A DNA stretch of 64,000 bases, from positions 248,001-312,000 of the forward strand of contig CAKTTY010000001.1 in the NCBI GenBank assembly GCA_934617065.1. The letters are read 5' to 3'. The DNA comes from an uncultured Eggerthellaceae bacterium (GTDB lineage Bacteria > Actinomycetota > Coriobacteriia > Coriobacteriales > Eggerthellaceae). The notes beneath the pieces are model-generated. The model saw only the letters and a list, made by a program, of their open reading frames with translations. It made no database searches and was not told the origin of the DNA. The position numbers and the translations under genes are program-made. This document shows positions 16,478 to 25,312 of this stretch, one piece after another (position 1 is the stretch's first letter; each line of letters opens with the position of its first letter).

Positions 16478-18283
16478 ATGGCCTTTCTGTTTGGCTGTGA
16501 AAATGTGCATTTGGAATATCCTACGAAAGTAATCTTCGAATCGCTTTCCCTTGGCGTTGACGATGGCGATTGCGTAGGTGTTGTCGGTCGCAATGGCGAC
16601 GGCAAATCGTCGCTTTTAGGTTTATTCGACGGAACGGTTGAACCCGATGATGGCCGCGTGCTGCGAACGGGTGGTGTTCGCTTTGCCTCTCTTCGCCAGG
16701 CGGATGAGTTGGACGACGCAAAGTCCATTGGATGGAACGTGGTGGGCGATACGCCCGAATACGAATGGGCATCCGATGCTCGCATCCGCGATATCATCGA
16801 CGGCATGATCGGCGACCTGGACTGGGATGCCGAAGTTGGCACGCTTTCCGGCGGCCAGCGCCGCCGCGTTGACCTTGCCCGTGTGCTGATCGCCGATGCC
16901 GACGTGTTGCTGCTTGACGAGCCCACCAATCATCTTGATGTGGTTGCCATCAACTGGCTGGCAAAGCACCTTAAGAAGCGCTTTTCGCGCGGCGCTGGTG
17001 CCTTAGTGGTGGTAACGCACGATCGCTGGTTCCTCGACGAGGTATGCCTTCGCATGTGGGAAGTGCACGATGGCATTGCCGAGCCATTCGAAGGTGGCTA
17101 TTCCGCCTATATCCTCCAACGGGTGGAGCGTCAGCGCCAGGCTGAGGTGGCGGAACAGAAAAGACAGAACCTTATCCGCCGCGAGTTAGCGTTTCTTTCC
17201 CGCGGTGCTCGGGCGCGCTCTAGCAAGCCGCGTTTTCATGTTGAAACGGCACGTGCTCTTATTGCGGAAGAGCCTCCGCTTCGTAACACCACCGAACTTA
17301 AGCGCGCCGCTATTTCTCGATTGGGGAAGAAGTGCGTTGATGTGATCGATGCCTCGTTCTCTTACGGGCAGAACAGGGTCCTCGATGATGTTACCTGGAT
17401 GATCGGTCCTGGCGATCGCTATGGTCTTTTGGGTGCAAACGGTGCTGGCAAATCGACGCTGCTCGATATCGTTCAGGGCAAGCTCCGCCCTCAAACGGGT
17501 CGCGTGAAAATTGGCAAGACGGTGAAGTTCGCTTTCCTTTCCCAGAAACTCGAAGAGCTGGAAAAGCTGAAGGGTGATCGCGTTCGCGAGGTTCTTTCTC
17601 GATACAACGCTCGTTATATGATTGACGGCAAGGAAGTTTCCCCTGCTCAGTTGCTTGAGCAGTTGGGATTCACCAATGCTCATTTGAATATGCCGGTCGA
17701 AACGCTTTCCGGTGGCCAGAAGCGCCGTTTGCAGTTGATGCTGATTCTGCTTGATTCGCCGAACGTGCTTATCCTGGACGAGCCCAGCAACGACCTTGAC
17801 ACCGATATGACTGTGGCCATGGAAAATCTGCTTGATACCTGGCCAGGCACGTTGATCGTGGTAAGCCACGATCGCTATTTGATGGAGCGCGTAACCGACG
17901 ATCAGTTTGCGCTTATCAACGGCAAGCTCACACATTGCCCTCGTGGCGTGGACGAGTACCTTGAATTGCTTGAAGAAGATCGCAGGGCCCAATCGGGCAA
18001 GACGTCAAACGCTTCAAAGCAGGGAAGCGCTGCACAGTCCCAGGCCCAATCAGGGCTTTCTGCCGCTGAGGTTCGCGAGCTTAAAAAGCAGGCACGCTCC
18101 ATCGAGAACAAGATGAAGACGCAGGAAAAGAAGCTTGTCCAGGCTAAGGAGGACCTGCTGAAGGTTGACCCTTATGACTATCAGGCATTAGGCGAAGCAC
18201 AGGCAGGCATTCACGAGCTCGAACAACGCATTGAAGCGCTGGAAGAGGAATGGCTGCTAGTGGCTGAGCAGATGGAAGGCTAG
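16478..18283 (+). CDS. ABC-F family ATPase (Uup-like)
   Basis: 601 residues from an ATG after AAAGGAG. There are two ABC cassettes in one chain and no membrane segments. Cassette 1 has Walker A GRNGDGKS (residues 37-44), signature LSGGQRRRVDLAR and Walker B LLLDEPTNHLD. Cassette 2 has GANGAGKST, LSGGQKRRLQL and LILDEPSNDLD with SHDRYL. A C-terminal coiled coil rich in Lys/Glu (about the last 70 residues) resembles Uup. ABC-F proteins act on ribosomes, and some protect against antibiotics. Nothing here shows a resistance role. EttA-like identity is less likely because of the C-terminal tail. Confidence 0.9.
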   Translation: MAFLFGCENVHLEYPTKVIFESLSLGVDDGDCVGVVGRNGDGKSSLLGLFDGTVEPDDGRVLRTGGVRFASLRQADELDDAKSIGWNVVGDTPEYEWASDARIRDIIDGMIGDLDWDAEVGTLSGGQRRRVDLARVLIADADVLLLDEPTNHLDVVAINWLAKHLKKRFSRGAGALVVVTHDRWFLDEVCLRMWEVHDGIAEPFEGGYSAYILQRVERQRQAEVAEQKRQNLIRRELAFLSRGARARSSKPRFHVETARALIAEEPPLRNTTELKRAAISRLGKKCVDVIDASFSYGQNRVLDDVTWMIGPGDRYGLLGANGAGKSTLLDIVQGKLRPQTGRVKIGKTVKFAFLSQKLEELEKLKGDRVREVLSRYNARYMIDGKEVSPAQLLEQLGFTNAHLNMPVETLSGGQKRRLQLMLILLDSPNVLILDEPSNDLDTDMTVAMENLLDTWPGTLIVVSHDRYLMERVTDDQFALINGKLTHCPRGVDEYLELLEEDRRAQSGKTSNASKQGSAAQSQAQSGLSAAEVRELKKQARSIENKMKTQEKKLVQAKEDLLKVDPYDYQALGEAQAGIHELEQRIEALEEEWLLVAEQMEG

Positions 18284-18414
18284 CCTGTTGCGCGCCAACG
18301 GTGGGAAATGCCGTTTCTTTTCACGCGACTGGGCTTGCGGTAGAGTTGTTTTCAGCGTAATTCGTCCGATATATGGACGCTTGCGAGCATGGCTCGCGTG
18401 ATGGGAAGGGTTGT

Positions 18415-19284
18415 ATGGACGCGGTAACTCGTATTTCCGGCTCCACAAGGCTGGTGGGTCTTATTGGCTCGCCTGTAACGTATTCCGGCTCGCCGGCTAT
18501 CCACAATGCTGTGTTCGAGAGGATGGGCTACGATTATGCCTATGTCCCCTTCAACGTGAAGCCAGAGAACCTGGAATCTGCCGTGCGTGGCATGGAGGCG
18601 CTTGGCTTTTTGGGCTACAACGTAACGGCACCGTATAAGAATGCCATCGTCCCTTATCTTCACGAGATTTCTCGGACGGCAGAAATTATGGGTGCGGTAA
18701 GCACGGTGGTAATTCAAAACGGCCGTTCTTTGGGCGACAACGCCGACGGTGCTGCTTTTATGCGCAATTTGGTGCTGAATGGCATCAATGTGCGTGGGAA
18801 GAAGATAACCGTGTTGGGTGCTGGTGGCGCAGCTTCCGCCGTTGCTGTTCAGGCGGCGCTCGATGGAGTGGCGCAGATCGATGTGTTCAATCGGCAGGAG
18901 TCGTATCTGCAAAGGGGATATGAGCTGATCGATCGATTGCATGGGTATTCTCCCTGCGAGATTTCGCTTTATGCCCTTTCTGATGAAGATCAGTTAAGGA
19001 TGTCGCTTGCCGAATCGGCCTTGGTGGTAAATACAACCACGGTGGGGTATCCCGATGATCCTGGCTGCCTTCTTTCGGCGGATATGTTGCGACCCGAGCT
19101 TATCGTGGCGGATCTGGTATACAACCCCCGCGATACCGAACTCATACAGCTGGCGCGTTCCTGCGGCTGTAAAACCGTTGACGGCGCTGGTCCCTTTGTG
19201 CAGCAGGCGGCAATTGCCGAGCGTCTTTGGCTGGGTCGTGAAATGCCTGTCGATTTCGCAATGGAAACCTTCTTCGCTGATTAG
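18415..19284 (+). CDS. Shikimate/quinate dehydrogenase family protein with altered active-site positions
   Basis: 289 residues from the ATG after GGGAAGGG; the open frame starts 14 codons earlier. The layout is AroE/YdiB: substrate-binding start GSPVTYSGSP, NVTAPYK with catalytic Lys75, dinucleotide loop GAGGAAS and C-terminal FVQQAAIAERLW. Two usually conserved substrate contacts differ. The GAVNT Asn is Ser96, and the GHNTDG motif reads GDNADG (His to Asp, Thr to Ala), while the acid Asp111 is kept. It normally interconverts shikimate and 3-dehydroshikimate with NAD(P)H. Its substitutions suggest a different hydroaromatic substrate or weakened activity. It is the most divergent of the three homologues in the window. 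Confidence 0.85.
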   Translation: MDAVTRISGSTRLVGLIGSPVTYSGSPAIHNAVFERMGYDYAYVPFNVKPENLESAVRGMEALGFLGYNVTAPYKNAIVPYLHEISRTAEIMGAVSTVVIQNGRSLGDNADGAAFMRNLVLNGINVRGKKITVLGAGGAASAVAVQAALDGVAQIDVFNRQESYLQRGYELIDRLHGYSPCEISLYALSDEDQLRMSLAESALVVNTTTVGYPDDPGCLLSADMLRPELIVADLVYNPRDTELIQLARSCGCKTVDGAGPFVQQAAIAERLWLGREMPVDFAMETFFAD

Positions 19285-19391
19285 TTACTTGCGTTGCTGG
19301 GTAGGGCGAGGGATCTGCCTTGGTCGCCGCCCTGCAAGTGGGCAAGGTGGCGCAAAAGGCTGCCCGCTGCTGGTTTTGCGGTAGGTAAAAC

Positions 19392-19418
19392 AAAAAAGCC
19401 CGTTCATTGAACGGGCTT
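19392..19418 (-). terminator. Terminator of tRNA-Ser (TGA)
   Basis: On the minus strand AAGCCCGTTCA / TGAACGGGCTT followed by TTTTT, immediately downstream of the tRNA. Confidence 0.88.
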
Positions 19419-19426
19419 GGAAATTC

Positions 19427-19514
19427 TGGCGGAGGAAGTAGGATTTGAACCCACGGTGCCTTGCGGCACAACGGTTTTCAAGACCGCCGCATTCAACCAC
19501 TCTGCCATTCCTCC
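19427..19514 (-). tRNA. tRNA-Ser (TGA)
   Basis: Minus-strand cloverleaf. The acceptor GGAGGAA pairs with TTCCTCC. The anticodon loop CTTGAAA gives TGA. The long variable arm of class II tRNAs is present, the T arm contains GGTTCAAATCC, and CCA is encoded. Confidence 0.95.
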
Positions 19515-19555
19515 GAATCGGTAGGAATCAGGATAGCACAACTTGGTGGTGAGAT

Positions 19556-20134
19556 ATGGAGCTCATTTCTTCAGATGCACAAGATATTGGATTCATGCGT
19601 CTGGCCATTGCCGAAGCGCGCAAGGCGGAACTGCTTGACGAGGTGCCTATCGGCGCAGTGGTGGTGCGCGACGGGGAGGTAATTGCCACTGCCTACAATC
19701 GCCGCGAGACGGATGCCGACCCCGCCGGCCATGCGGAATTCCTCGCAATGAAACAAGCCTCAAACAAATTGGGCGTTTGGCGTCTGTCGGGGTGTACGGT
19801 GTACGTTACGCTTGAGCCATGCATCATGTGTGCGGGGCTTATGCATCAGGCGCGCATCGATCGTTGTGTGTTTGGCGCATTCGACCCGAAGGCAGGTGCG
19901 TTGGGTTCGCTGTACCAGGTGAATGCCGACGAACGGTTGAACCACGTGTTCGAGGTTTCGCCTGGCGTATGCGAAGAGGAATGCGCATCGCTGTTGCAAA
20001 CGTTTTTTCGCGAAAAACGCAAGCGCAATAAAGCAAGAAAGGCTGCAGCACGTGCCGAAGAGGCGGCTGCGCCTTCAGCTGAAAAAGTTGAACAGGATAA
20101 TACGGAATCGAATCAGGATGGTGCTTCTGCATGA
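19556..20134 (+). CDS. tadA: tRNA-specific adenosine deaminase TadA
   Basis: 192 residues. The zinc deaminase motifs are H59-A-E61 (GHAEF) and P-C89-I-M-C92. The segment PIGAVVVRDGEVIATAYNRRE is typical of TadA. It converts A34 to inosine in tRNA-Arg (ACG), needed to read CGN codons. The last ~45 residues form a Lys/Arg/Ala/Glu-rich tail longer than in E. coli TadA. It overlaps ispE by four bases (ATGA), so the two are translationally coupled. No canonical ribosome site is obvious before its ATG; GGTGGTGAG is the closest. Confidence 0.95.
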   Translation: MELISSDAQDIGFMRLAIAEARKAELLDEVPIGAVVVRDGEVIATAYNRRETDADPAGHAEFLAMKQASNKLGVWRLSGCTVYVTLEPCIMCAGLMHQARIDRCVFGAFDPKAGALGSLYQVNADERLNHVFEVSPGVCEEECASLLQTFFREKRKRNKARKAAARAEEAAAPSAEKVEQDNTESNQDGASA

Positions 20135-21069
20135 GGCTTGAAGGTTTGCCAATGAAAAACGTCACCAAGATCATTTCGCCTGCAAAGGTGAACCTGGTTT
20201 TGGCGGTGGGCGAAAAACAGGAAAACGGGTTCCATGAGGTGCAGACCATCATGCACTCGTTGGCCCTTCACGACACGCTTTCCATGCGTCGCTTCGACGA
20301 TGAGGGTTCGGGGGAAGGCCTTCAGGTAATGCTGAAGTGCGAAAGCTCCTTCACCATCGACCCGCTTTTGATCAAGGCTGAAGAAAACATCGCCTACAAG
20401 GCTGTGATTGAGCTGGCAAAGGCTTTAGGCCGCACGCAGGATGAAACCATCGAAATGGTTCTCAACAAGGTAATTCCCGCTGAAGCGGGCTTGGGCGGAG
20501 GCTCTTCCAATGCAGCTGCCGCGTTGGTTGGCGCGGCAACGCTGTGGGGCGTTGGCGTGGAAGATGAGCGCGTGCAGGAAGTGGCATCGCGTTTGGGCGC
20601 CGACGTTTCCTTCTTCCTGAAAGGCGGTTGCGCGCGTCTTTCAGGTAAGGGTGACGTGTTTGAAGCTCAGCTTGAACCCCGTTCTGGCTTCGTTCTGCTT
20701 GTTCGTCCCGATGCTGGCGTATCTACGGGTAAGGCATATGCAGCGTTTGACGATGCCCCCGTTCTGCCTGGCGCCGAGTATCTTTCTTCGCTTGCCGGCT
20801 TGAACGCTGCGGCTGATGTTTCCCTGTACAACAACCTCGAAAAGGCAGCTTGTTCGGTAACGCCAGTGGTTGCTGAAGTCCTTGAGTGGGGAAGGGCTGC
20901 TGCTGGCAAGGAAAATGTGGTGCTGTGCGGAAGCGGTTCGGCGGTGTGCTGCATTTTCGATAGCTACCAGGCGGCGTGTGAGGCTTCGGTTGAAGCGCGC
21001 AAGCACGAATGGTGGACGCGCGTAACGTCTTTCTCACCGTTGGGTGCCGCCATCGTTGAGGCTTTATAA
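20131..21069 (+). CDS. ispE: 4-diphosphocytidyl-2-C-methyl-D-erythritol kinase IspE
   Basis: 312 residues. GHMP kinase fold: PAKVNLVLAVGEKQENGFHEVQTIM at the N-terminus, the ATP loop PAEAGLGGGSSNAAAAL in the middle, and LCGSGSAVCCIF near the C-terminus. It phosphorylates CDP-ME in the MEP pathway, so with ispD and ispF the window holds three consecutive steps. The start overlaps the tadA stop (ATGA). A second ATG seven codons later (MKNVTKI) also fits the family. Confidence 0.95.
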   Translation: MRLEGLPMKNVTKIISPAKVNLVLAVGEKQENGFHEVQTIMHSLALHDTLSMRRFDDEGSGEGLQVMLKCESSFTIDPLLIKAEENIAYKAVIELAKALGRTQDETIEMVLNKVIPAEAGLGGGSSNAAAALVGAATLWGVGVEDERVQEVASRLGADVSFFLKGGCARLSGKGDVFEAQLEPRSGFVLLVRPDAGVSTGKAYAAFDDAPVLPGAEYLSSLAGLNAAADVSLYNNLEKAACSVTPVVAEVLEWGRAAAGKENVVLCGSGSAVCCIFDSYQAACEASVEARKHEWWTRVTSFSPLGAAIVEAL

Positions 21070-21179
21070 TAGAGGCATCGAGTAACTCGAGGTAGGGTGG
21101 CGAAAACCACCAGTGGTTTTCCCGCATCATGGCAGCGCGTCTGCGGGCGTGGCTGCGCGAGAAACGCTAGGAGCAAGTT

Positions 21180-21815
21180 ATGGAAGCAATTATTGCAATC
21201 GTTGTTGTGGTGGTGATTCTGGCCATCATCCTTATTGCCCTGTACAACAACCTCGTTCAGCTGCGCAACCGCGTTGACAACGCTTGGTCGCAAATTGATG
21301 TTCAGCTGCAGCGCCGTTTGGATCTTATCCCCAATTTGGTGGAAACGGTGAAGGGCTATGCTGCACACGAAAGTGGCACGCTTCAAAAGGTAACCGAAGC
21401 GCGTTCTGCGGTATGCAACGCTACGACGCCTGAACAGAAGATGGCTGCCGATAACTTCCTTTCGGGAACGCTGAAGAGCTTGTTCGCGGTTTCCGAGGCT
21501 TATCCCGACTTGAAGGCAAATGTCAATTTCCAGCAGCTGCAAGCCGAGATCTCCGCTACGGAAGACAAAATCAGCTACATGCGCCAAAGCTATAACGATA
21601 CGGTTATGAAGTACAACAGCGCAATTCAGACGTTCCCTGGGGTGCTGGTTGCTGGTCTCTTCAATTTTACTGTGCGTGAAAACTTCGACGCCAACGCAGC
21701 TGCTTCGGCTGCACCGGTTGTTTCTTTCGGTCAGGGGAATAACGCTGCGCAGGCTCCCTCTGTAAACATGGGTACTGCTCCCAAAGACCCGTCGGATACG
21801 CCTTCGGTGAAATAA
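21180..21815 (+). CDS. lemA: LemA family protein
   Basis: 211 residues after AGGAGCAAGTT. One N-terminal transmembrane helix (AIIAIVVVVVILAIILIALY), then the LemA signature NNLVQLRNRVDNAWSQIDVQLQRRLDLIPNLVETVKGYAAHE, and a helical cytoplasmic or extracytoplasmic domain ending in PGVLVAGLFNFTVRENFDA. The C-terminal tail is low complexity. The biochemical role is unknown. LemA proteins recur next to DUF2207 proteins, as here, although a tRNA-Ser gene on the opposite strand and a terminator lie between them. Confidence 0.93.
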   Translation: MEAIIAIVVVVVILAIILIALYNNLVQLRNRVDNAWSQIDVQLQRRLDLIPNLVETVKGYAAHESGTLQKVTEARSAVCNATTPEQKMAADNFLSGTLKSLFAVSEAYPDLKANVNFQQLQAEISATEDKISYMRQSYNDTVMKYNSAIQTFPGVLVAGLFNFTVRENFDANAAASAAPVVSFGQGNNAAQAPSVNMGTAPKDPSDTPSVK

Positions 21816-21892
21816 AGAGACGTATGCCGTTTGTGGCTCATGCCTTCGGCGGAGTACGAATCGGTATTGCTGATCGAACGCAACGAGTAAAG

Positions 21893-21924
21893 CGATGCCG
21901 CCCTATTTGGGCGGCATCGTTGCT
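21893..21924 (+). terminator. Hairpin terminator after lemA
   Basis: Perfect 11-bp stem CGATGCCGCCC / GGGCGGCATCG followed by a weakly T-rich TTGCTTT. Confidence 0.65.
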
Positions 21925-22080
21925 TTGGTGCCGTTCTTTTCCAGCAGCTGGCTCGAGAGCGCCGGCTACTATTTGGTTGATTGGCCAAGATGTTCCTTGG
22001 CAAAACCCAGTGCGCTCCCGAAGCGATTCTCGTCCAGTTGGGCAATGAAGAGTCTGCTTGCTGCTGGGTCGTATAAAATG

Positions 22081-22108
22081 AAAAAAGCCCGTTCGAAATG
22101 AACGGGCT
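22081..22108 (-). terminator. Terminator of tRNA-Ser (GCT)
   Basis: On the minus strand AGCCCGTTC / GAACGGGCT followed by TTTTTT; the stem is nearly the same as the terminator of the other tRNA-Ser. Confidence 0.88.
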
Positions 22109-22118
22109 CGATATACGG

Positions 22119-22209
22119 TGGCGGAGAGCTGGGGATTCGAACCCCAGATACGCTTTTGGCGTATACTCGCTTAGCAGGCGAGCACCTTCGGCCTCTCGGT
22201 CAGCTCTCC
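22119..22209 (-). tRNA. tRNA-Ser (GCT)
   Basis: Minus-strand class II tRNA. Acceptor GGAGAGC / GCTCTCC, anticodon loop CTGCTAA giving GCT, a long variable arm, T arm GGTTCGAATCC, encoded CCA. Confidence 0.95.
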
Positions 22210-22265
22210 GTATATGCGAATTGAAATGATAACCTGCCCGCCCTCATCTTGCAAGGAGAAGAGCA

Positions 22266-24281
22266 GTGCAAAACCATGCTTTCATCAAAAAAAATGGCCA
22301 AAACAGCCAATTCGCCACACTTGTGGTCGAAAATCAGGTCAAAAGTAGCTTTAGTAAAGGTTTAGCCCTTGCTGTTGCTGTTTTGGCGCTGGCGTTTGTC
22401 TGTCTTTGTTTTGCGCCGCAGCAGGCTCATGCAAAGTCATACGAAATGCCGCATACCACCATCAACGCAACGGTGCAGCCTAACGGCGACTTGCATGTGG
22501 TTGAGCAGCGCACATTTGATTTCAACGGTGCTTTTACGGCTGTATGGTGGAACTTCGATAACTTGCCTTCTGGCTCCGACATCAAGATCAACAGCGTAAG
22601 CATGGGTTCTTCAGCAAAGTCCCTCTCGGAATTTCCCAGCGTGCCCTTCCAGCTCGACTGGCGTGAGTCGGGCGGTCCTGGTGGCGACGCTTATTCGTTC
22701 GACAAGCCCAAGAACACCGTCTATGTATTCTTTTCGGTAGAAGACGAAGCGGACGTTGTGCAGCTGGACTACACGGTAACCAAGGCTGCACAGGCATATT
22801 CCGATGTGGGAGAGCTGTACTGGCAGTTTGTGGGCAGCGGCTGGGCTGAAGACTCCAGCGACGTGACCATGACGCTGAACCTCACCGTCGCTTCGGGTGC
22901 CAAGATCACGGCGGGCGAAAATGTGCGTGCGTGGGGTCATGGCCCTCTGGATGCCACGGTTGCCATCAATGATGACGGGACGGTAAGTTACAGCGTTCCT
23001 CGCGTAAACGCAGGTTCCTATGCGGAAGCGCGTGTGGTGTTTCCCGTTGAGTGGCTGTCGGGTGTAGCTTCTGGCGCCGACAACATGCACGAATCTACCG
23101 CTCGTCTCGATACCGTTCTTTCCGAAGAGCAGACCTGGGCAGACCGCGCCAATGCGGAGCGTGCGCTTTCGCTCGGTTTGCTTATCGTGGTAATCCTTGT
23201 TTGCTTGGCGTTGCTGGTATGGGGCGTTCGTTCCTTTGTCCGTTACGGCAAAGAGCTCAAGCCTACGTTCGAAGATGAGTATTGGCGTGATGTGCCGGAA
23301 GCTGGCGCTCACCCTGCTGTGATCGGTCGCTTGTGGACCTTCGATAAGGAAAGTTCAACCGATTTTACGGCAACCATCATGCATCTTGCCAATGCTGGTG
23401 CGATCTTGATTAACAAGGGTTCGTACGAACAGGGTGGCGTTATTCGAAAGAAGCAAGTCGATGATTACTACCTTACGCGTGTGCCTCAGGTAGAGCTTTC
23501 GCTCAATAGCACGATTGATCGCAAGGCTATGTCATTCCTGTTTGATACGGTAGCGCAAGGCAAGCCTTCGCTATGGCTGGGAACCATCAAGGCGTATGCC
23601 GAGAGCAACCCCGAAGAATTCAACGACGCCATGTCCGATTGGCAGGGTTTGGTAACTTCGCATGTGATAACAGCCGAGTACTTTGAAAGCTACTCGAAGT
23701 CGAAGCGCTTCCGTATGCTTTCGGTGGCAATTGCGCTGATACTGGGATGTTTCATCATCGCGTGCATCTTCGAGAACTTCCTCGTTCTTATTCCTGGCAT
23801 CATCACGGGAGTGGCTCTGATTGTGGTTTCTCGCTTTATGGAGCGCCGCACGCAGAAGGGCGCCGATGTCTATGCGCGCTGCAAAGGGCTGCGTAAATGG
23901 CTTACGGAATTTTCTGCGTTGGATGAACGCCCTGCCACCGATGTGAAGGTATGGGGCGAATTCATGGTGTATGCCTATCTGTTTGGCGTAGCTGAACAGG
24001 CCATTGGCGAGTTGCGCAAAAAGGTGCCCGAGATGTTCCAAGTTAACGGCGAGGAAGCGCTGGACACCTCGTATGTGCCCTGGTGGGGGCTGTATACTCC
24101 AACTTATTATGCGAACACCACCATGCCCGACCTTGGTTCGATGCTGAACACTTCGGTATCGGAATCTATCCAGGCAGTGCAGTCGGCGCTTTCGGGTGAT
24201 TCTTCCGATGGCTTTGGCGGCGGCGGTGGATTCTCCAGCGGCGGTGGCGGTGGCTTCGGCGGCGGTGGCGGCGCCCGTTAG
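22266..24281 (+). CDS. DUF2207 domain membrane protein with Gly-rich tail
   Basis: 671 residues from a GTG about 7 bases after AAGGAGAAG. A long N-terminal segment precedes a signal-like helix (LALAVAVLALAFVCLCF ending AHA-KS). An extracytoplasmic DUF2207 domain follows (MPHTTINATVQPNGDLHVVEQRTFDF), then a transmembrane helix near residue 310 (LGLLIVVILVCLALLVWGV), a cytoplasmic domain, two more hydrophobic helices near 500, and a glycine-rich C-terminus (SSGGGGGFGGGGGAR). Function unknown. The family recurs with LemA, encoded just upstream. Confidence 0.85.
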   Translation: MQNHAFIKKNGQNSQFATLVVENQVKSSFSKGLALAVAVLALAFVCLCFAPQQAHAKSYEMPHTTINATVQPNGDLHVVEQRTFDFNGAFTAVWWNFDNLPSGSDIKINSVSMGSSAKSLSEFPSVPFQLDWRESGGPGGDAYSFDKPKNTVYVFFSVEDEADVVQLDYTVTKAAQAYSDVGELYWQFVGSGWAEDSSDVTMTLNLTVASGAKITAGENVRAWGHGPLDATVAINDDGTVSYSVPRVNAGSYAEARVVFPVEWLSGVASGADNMHESTARLDTVLSEEQTWADRANAERALSLGLLIVVILVCLALLVWGVRSFVRYGKELKPTFEDEYWRDVPEAGAHPAVIGRLWTFDKESSTDFTATIMHLANAGAILINKGSYEQGGVIRKKQVDDYYLTRVPQVELSLNSTIDRKAMSFLFDTVAQGKPSLWLGTIKAYAESNPEEFNDAMSDWQGLVTSHVITAEYFESYSKSKRFRMLSVAIALILGCFIIACIFENFLVLIPGIITGVALIVVSRFMERRTQKGADVYARCKGLRKWLTEFSALDERPATDVKVWGEFMVYAYLFGVAEQAIGELRKKVPEMFQVNGEEALDTSYVPWWGLYTPTYYANTTMPDLGSMLNTSVSESIQAVQSALSGDSSDGFGGGGGFSSGGGGGFGGGGGAR

Positions 24282-24358
24282 GGTTCGCCACCTGTGGCTT
24301 TCCGCCGGTGCCGTGCAATTGCCTCTTGCAGGGAGTGGCTTGGTTATAATGGGCACTT

Positions 24359-25312
24359 ATGATTGCTCTTTCTGAAATACCTTCATGGGTTTATAAAATA
24401 CTGTTGGTTTTGGCCGCAATGATTTGGGGCTTCAGCTTCGTGGTCATGAAGGACGTGGTCGCGGTTATGCCGCCGGCGTGGCTTTTGGGCATCCGCTTCA
24501 CGTTGGCGGGTTTCATTCTGCTCTTCATTCTGCGTAAGCGGGTGAAGGCTCATTTCTCAAAACGCGCCTTAGGTGCGGGTATGGTGCTGGCGGTATTCGA
24601 TTTTTCGGCATTCTTGGCGCAAACTGTGGGCTTGCAGCACACAACGCCGGGCATCAACGCATTCCTTACCGCAACATACTGTGTTGTGGTTCCGTTTGCT
24701 TGGTGGGTCCTTATGCGCAAGCGCCCCTCCTTTTTCAATATAGGGGCTGCTGGCATTGCCGTTGTGGGTATTTGGCTGGTTTCGGTTACCACGTCAGGGC
24801 AGACGTTATCAATTGGCCTTGGTGAATCCCTGACAATGGTCAGCTCGGTTTTGTTTGCGGTTCACATCGTCTTTGTGTCCAAGTTCACTGAAAAGTACGA
24901 TGCGCTGATGCTCACAGTGTTCCAGTTCATCACCGAGGGCTGCTTCGGATGCATCGTTGGCGCAGCTACGGAAACGCTCCCTGCGGCTGCGGTGATAACG
25001 CCCACCATTGTCGGTCAGATGGCCTTTCTCATTGTGTTTGCGTCGATCATTGCATTTGGCATCCAGAACGTTTCGCTTGCGTACGTTAACCCCTCGCAGG
25101 CGGCGTTGCTTCTTAGCCTGGAGTCGGTATTTGGCGTGTTGTTCTCTGTTCTGCTGTACGGAGAGGTTATGACGAGCCGTTTGCTGGTCGGGTTTGCGTT
25201 GATTTTCGTAGCCATCTTGGTGAACGAGGTGGTGGCTCCGAGGGTTGAAGCGAAACGTGCTATAGTTGCTTTCGGTAGAGACAAATGGAAAGAGGACGGG
25301 CCTCATGACTAA
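24359..25312 (+). CDS. EamA/DMT family transporter
   Basis: 317 residues with about ten hydrophobic helices in two EamA repeats, for example AAMIWGFSFVVMKDVV near the start and ASIIAFGIQNVSLAYVNPSQAALLLSLESVFGVLFSVLLYGE in the second half. Members export metabolites, amino acids or drugs; the substrate cannot be told. A TATAAT hexamer at 24345-24350 lies only 9 bases before the ATG, and no Shine-Dalgarno is visible, so the transcript may be leaderless. The 3' end overlaps aroK by 8 bases, implying co-transcription. Confidence 0.88.
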   Translation: MIALSEIPSWVYKILLVLAAMIWGFSFVVMKDVVAVMPPAWLLGIRFTLAGFILLFILRKRVKAHFSKRALGAGMVLAVFDFSAFLAQTVGLQHTTPGINAFLTATYCVVVPFAWWVLMRKRPSFFNIGAAGIAVVGIWLVSVTTSGQTLSIGLGESLTMVSSVLFAVHIVFVSKFTEKYDALMLTVFQFITEGCFGCIVGAATETLPAAAVITPTIVGQMAFLIVFASIIAFGIQNVSLAYVNPSQAALLLSLESVFGVLFSVLLYGEVMTSRLLVGFALIFVAILVNEVVAPRVEAKRAIVAFGRDKWKEDGPHD

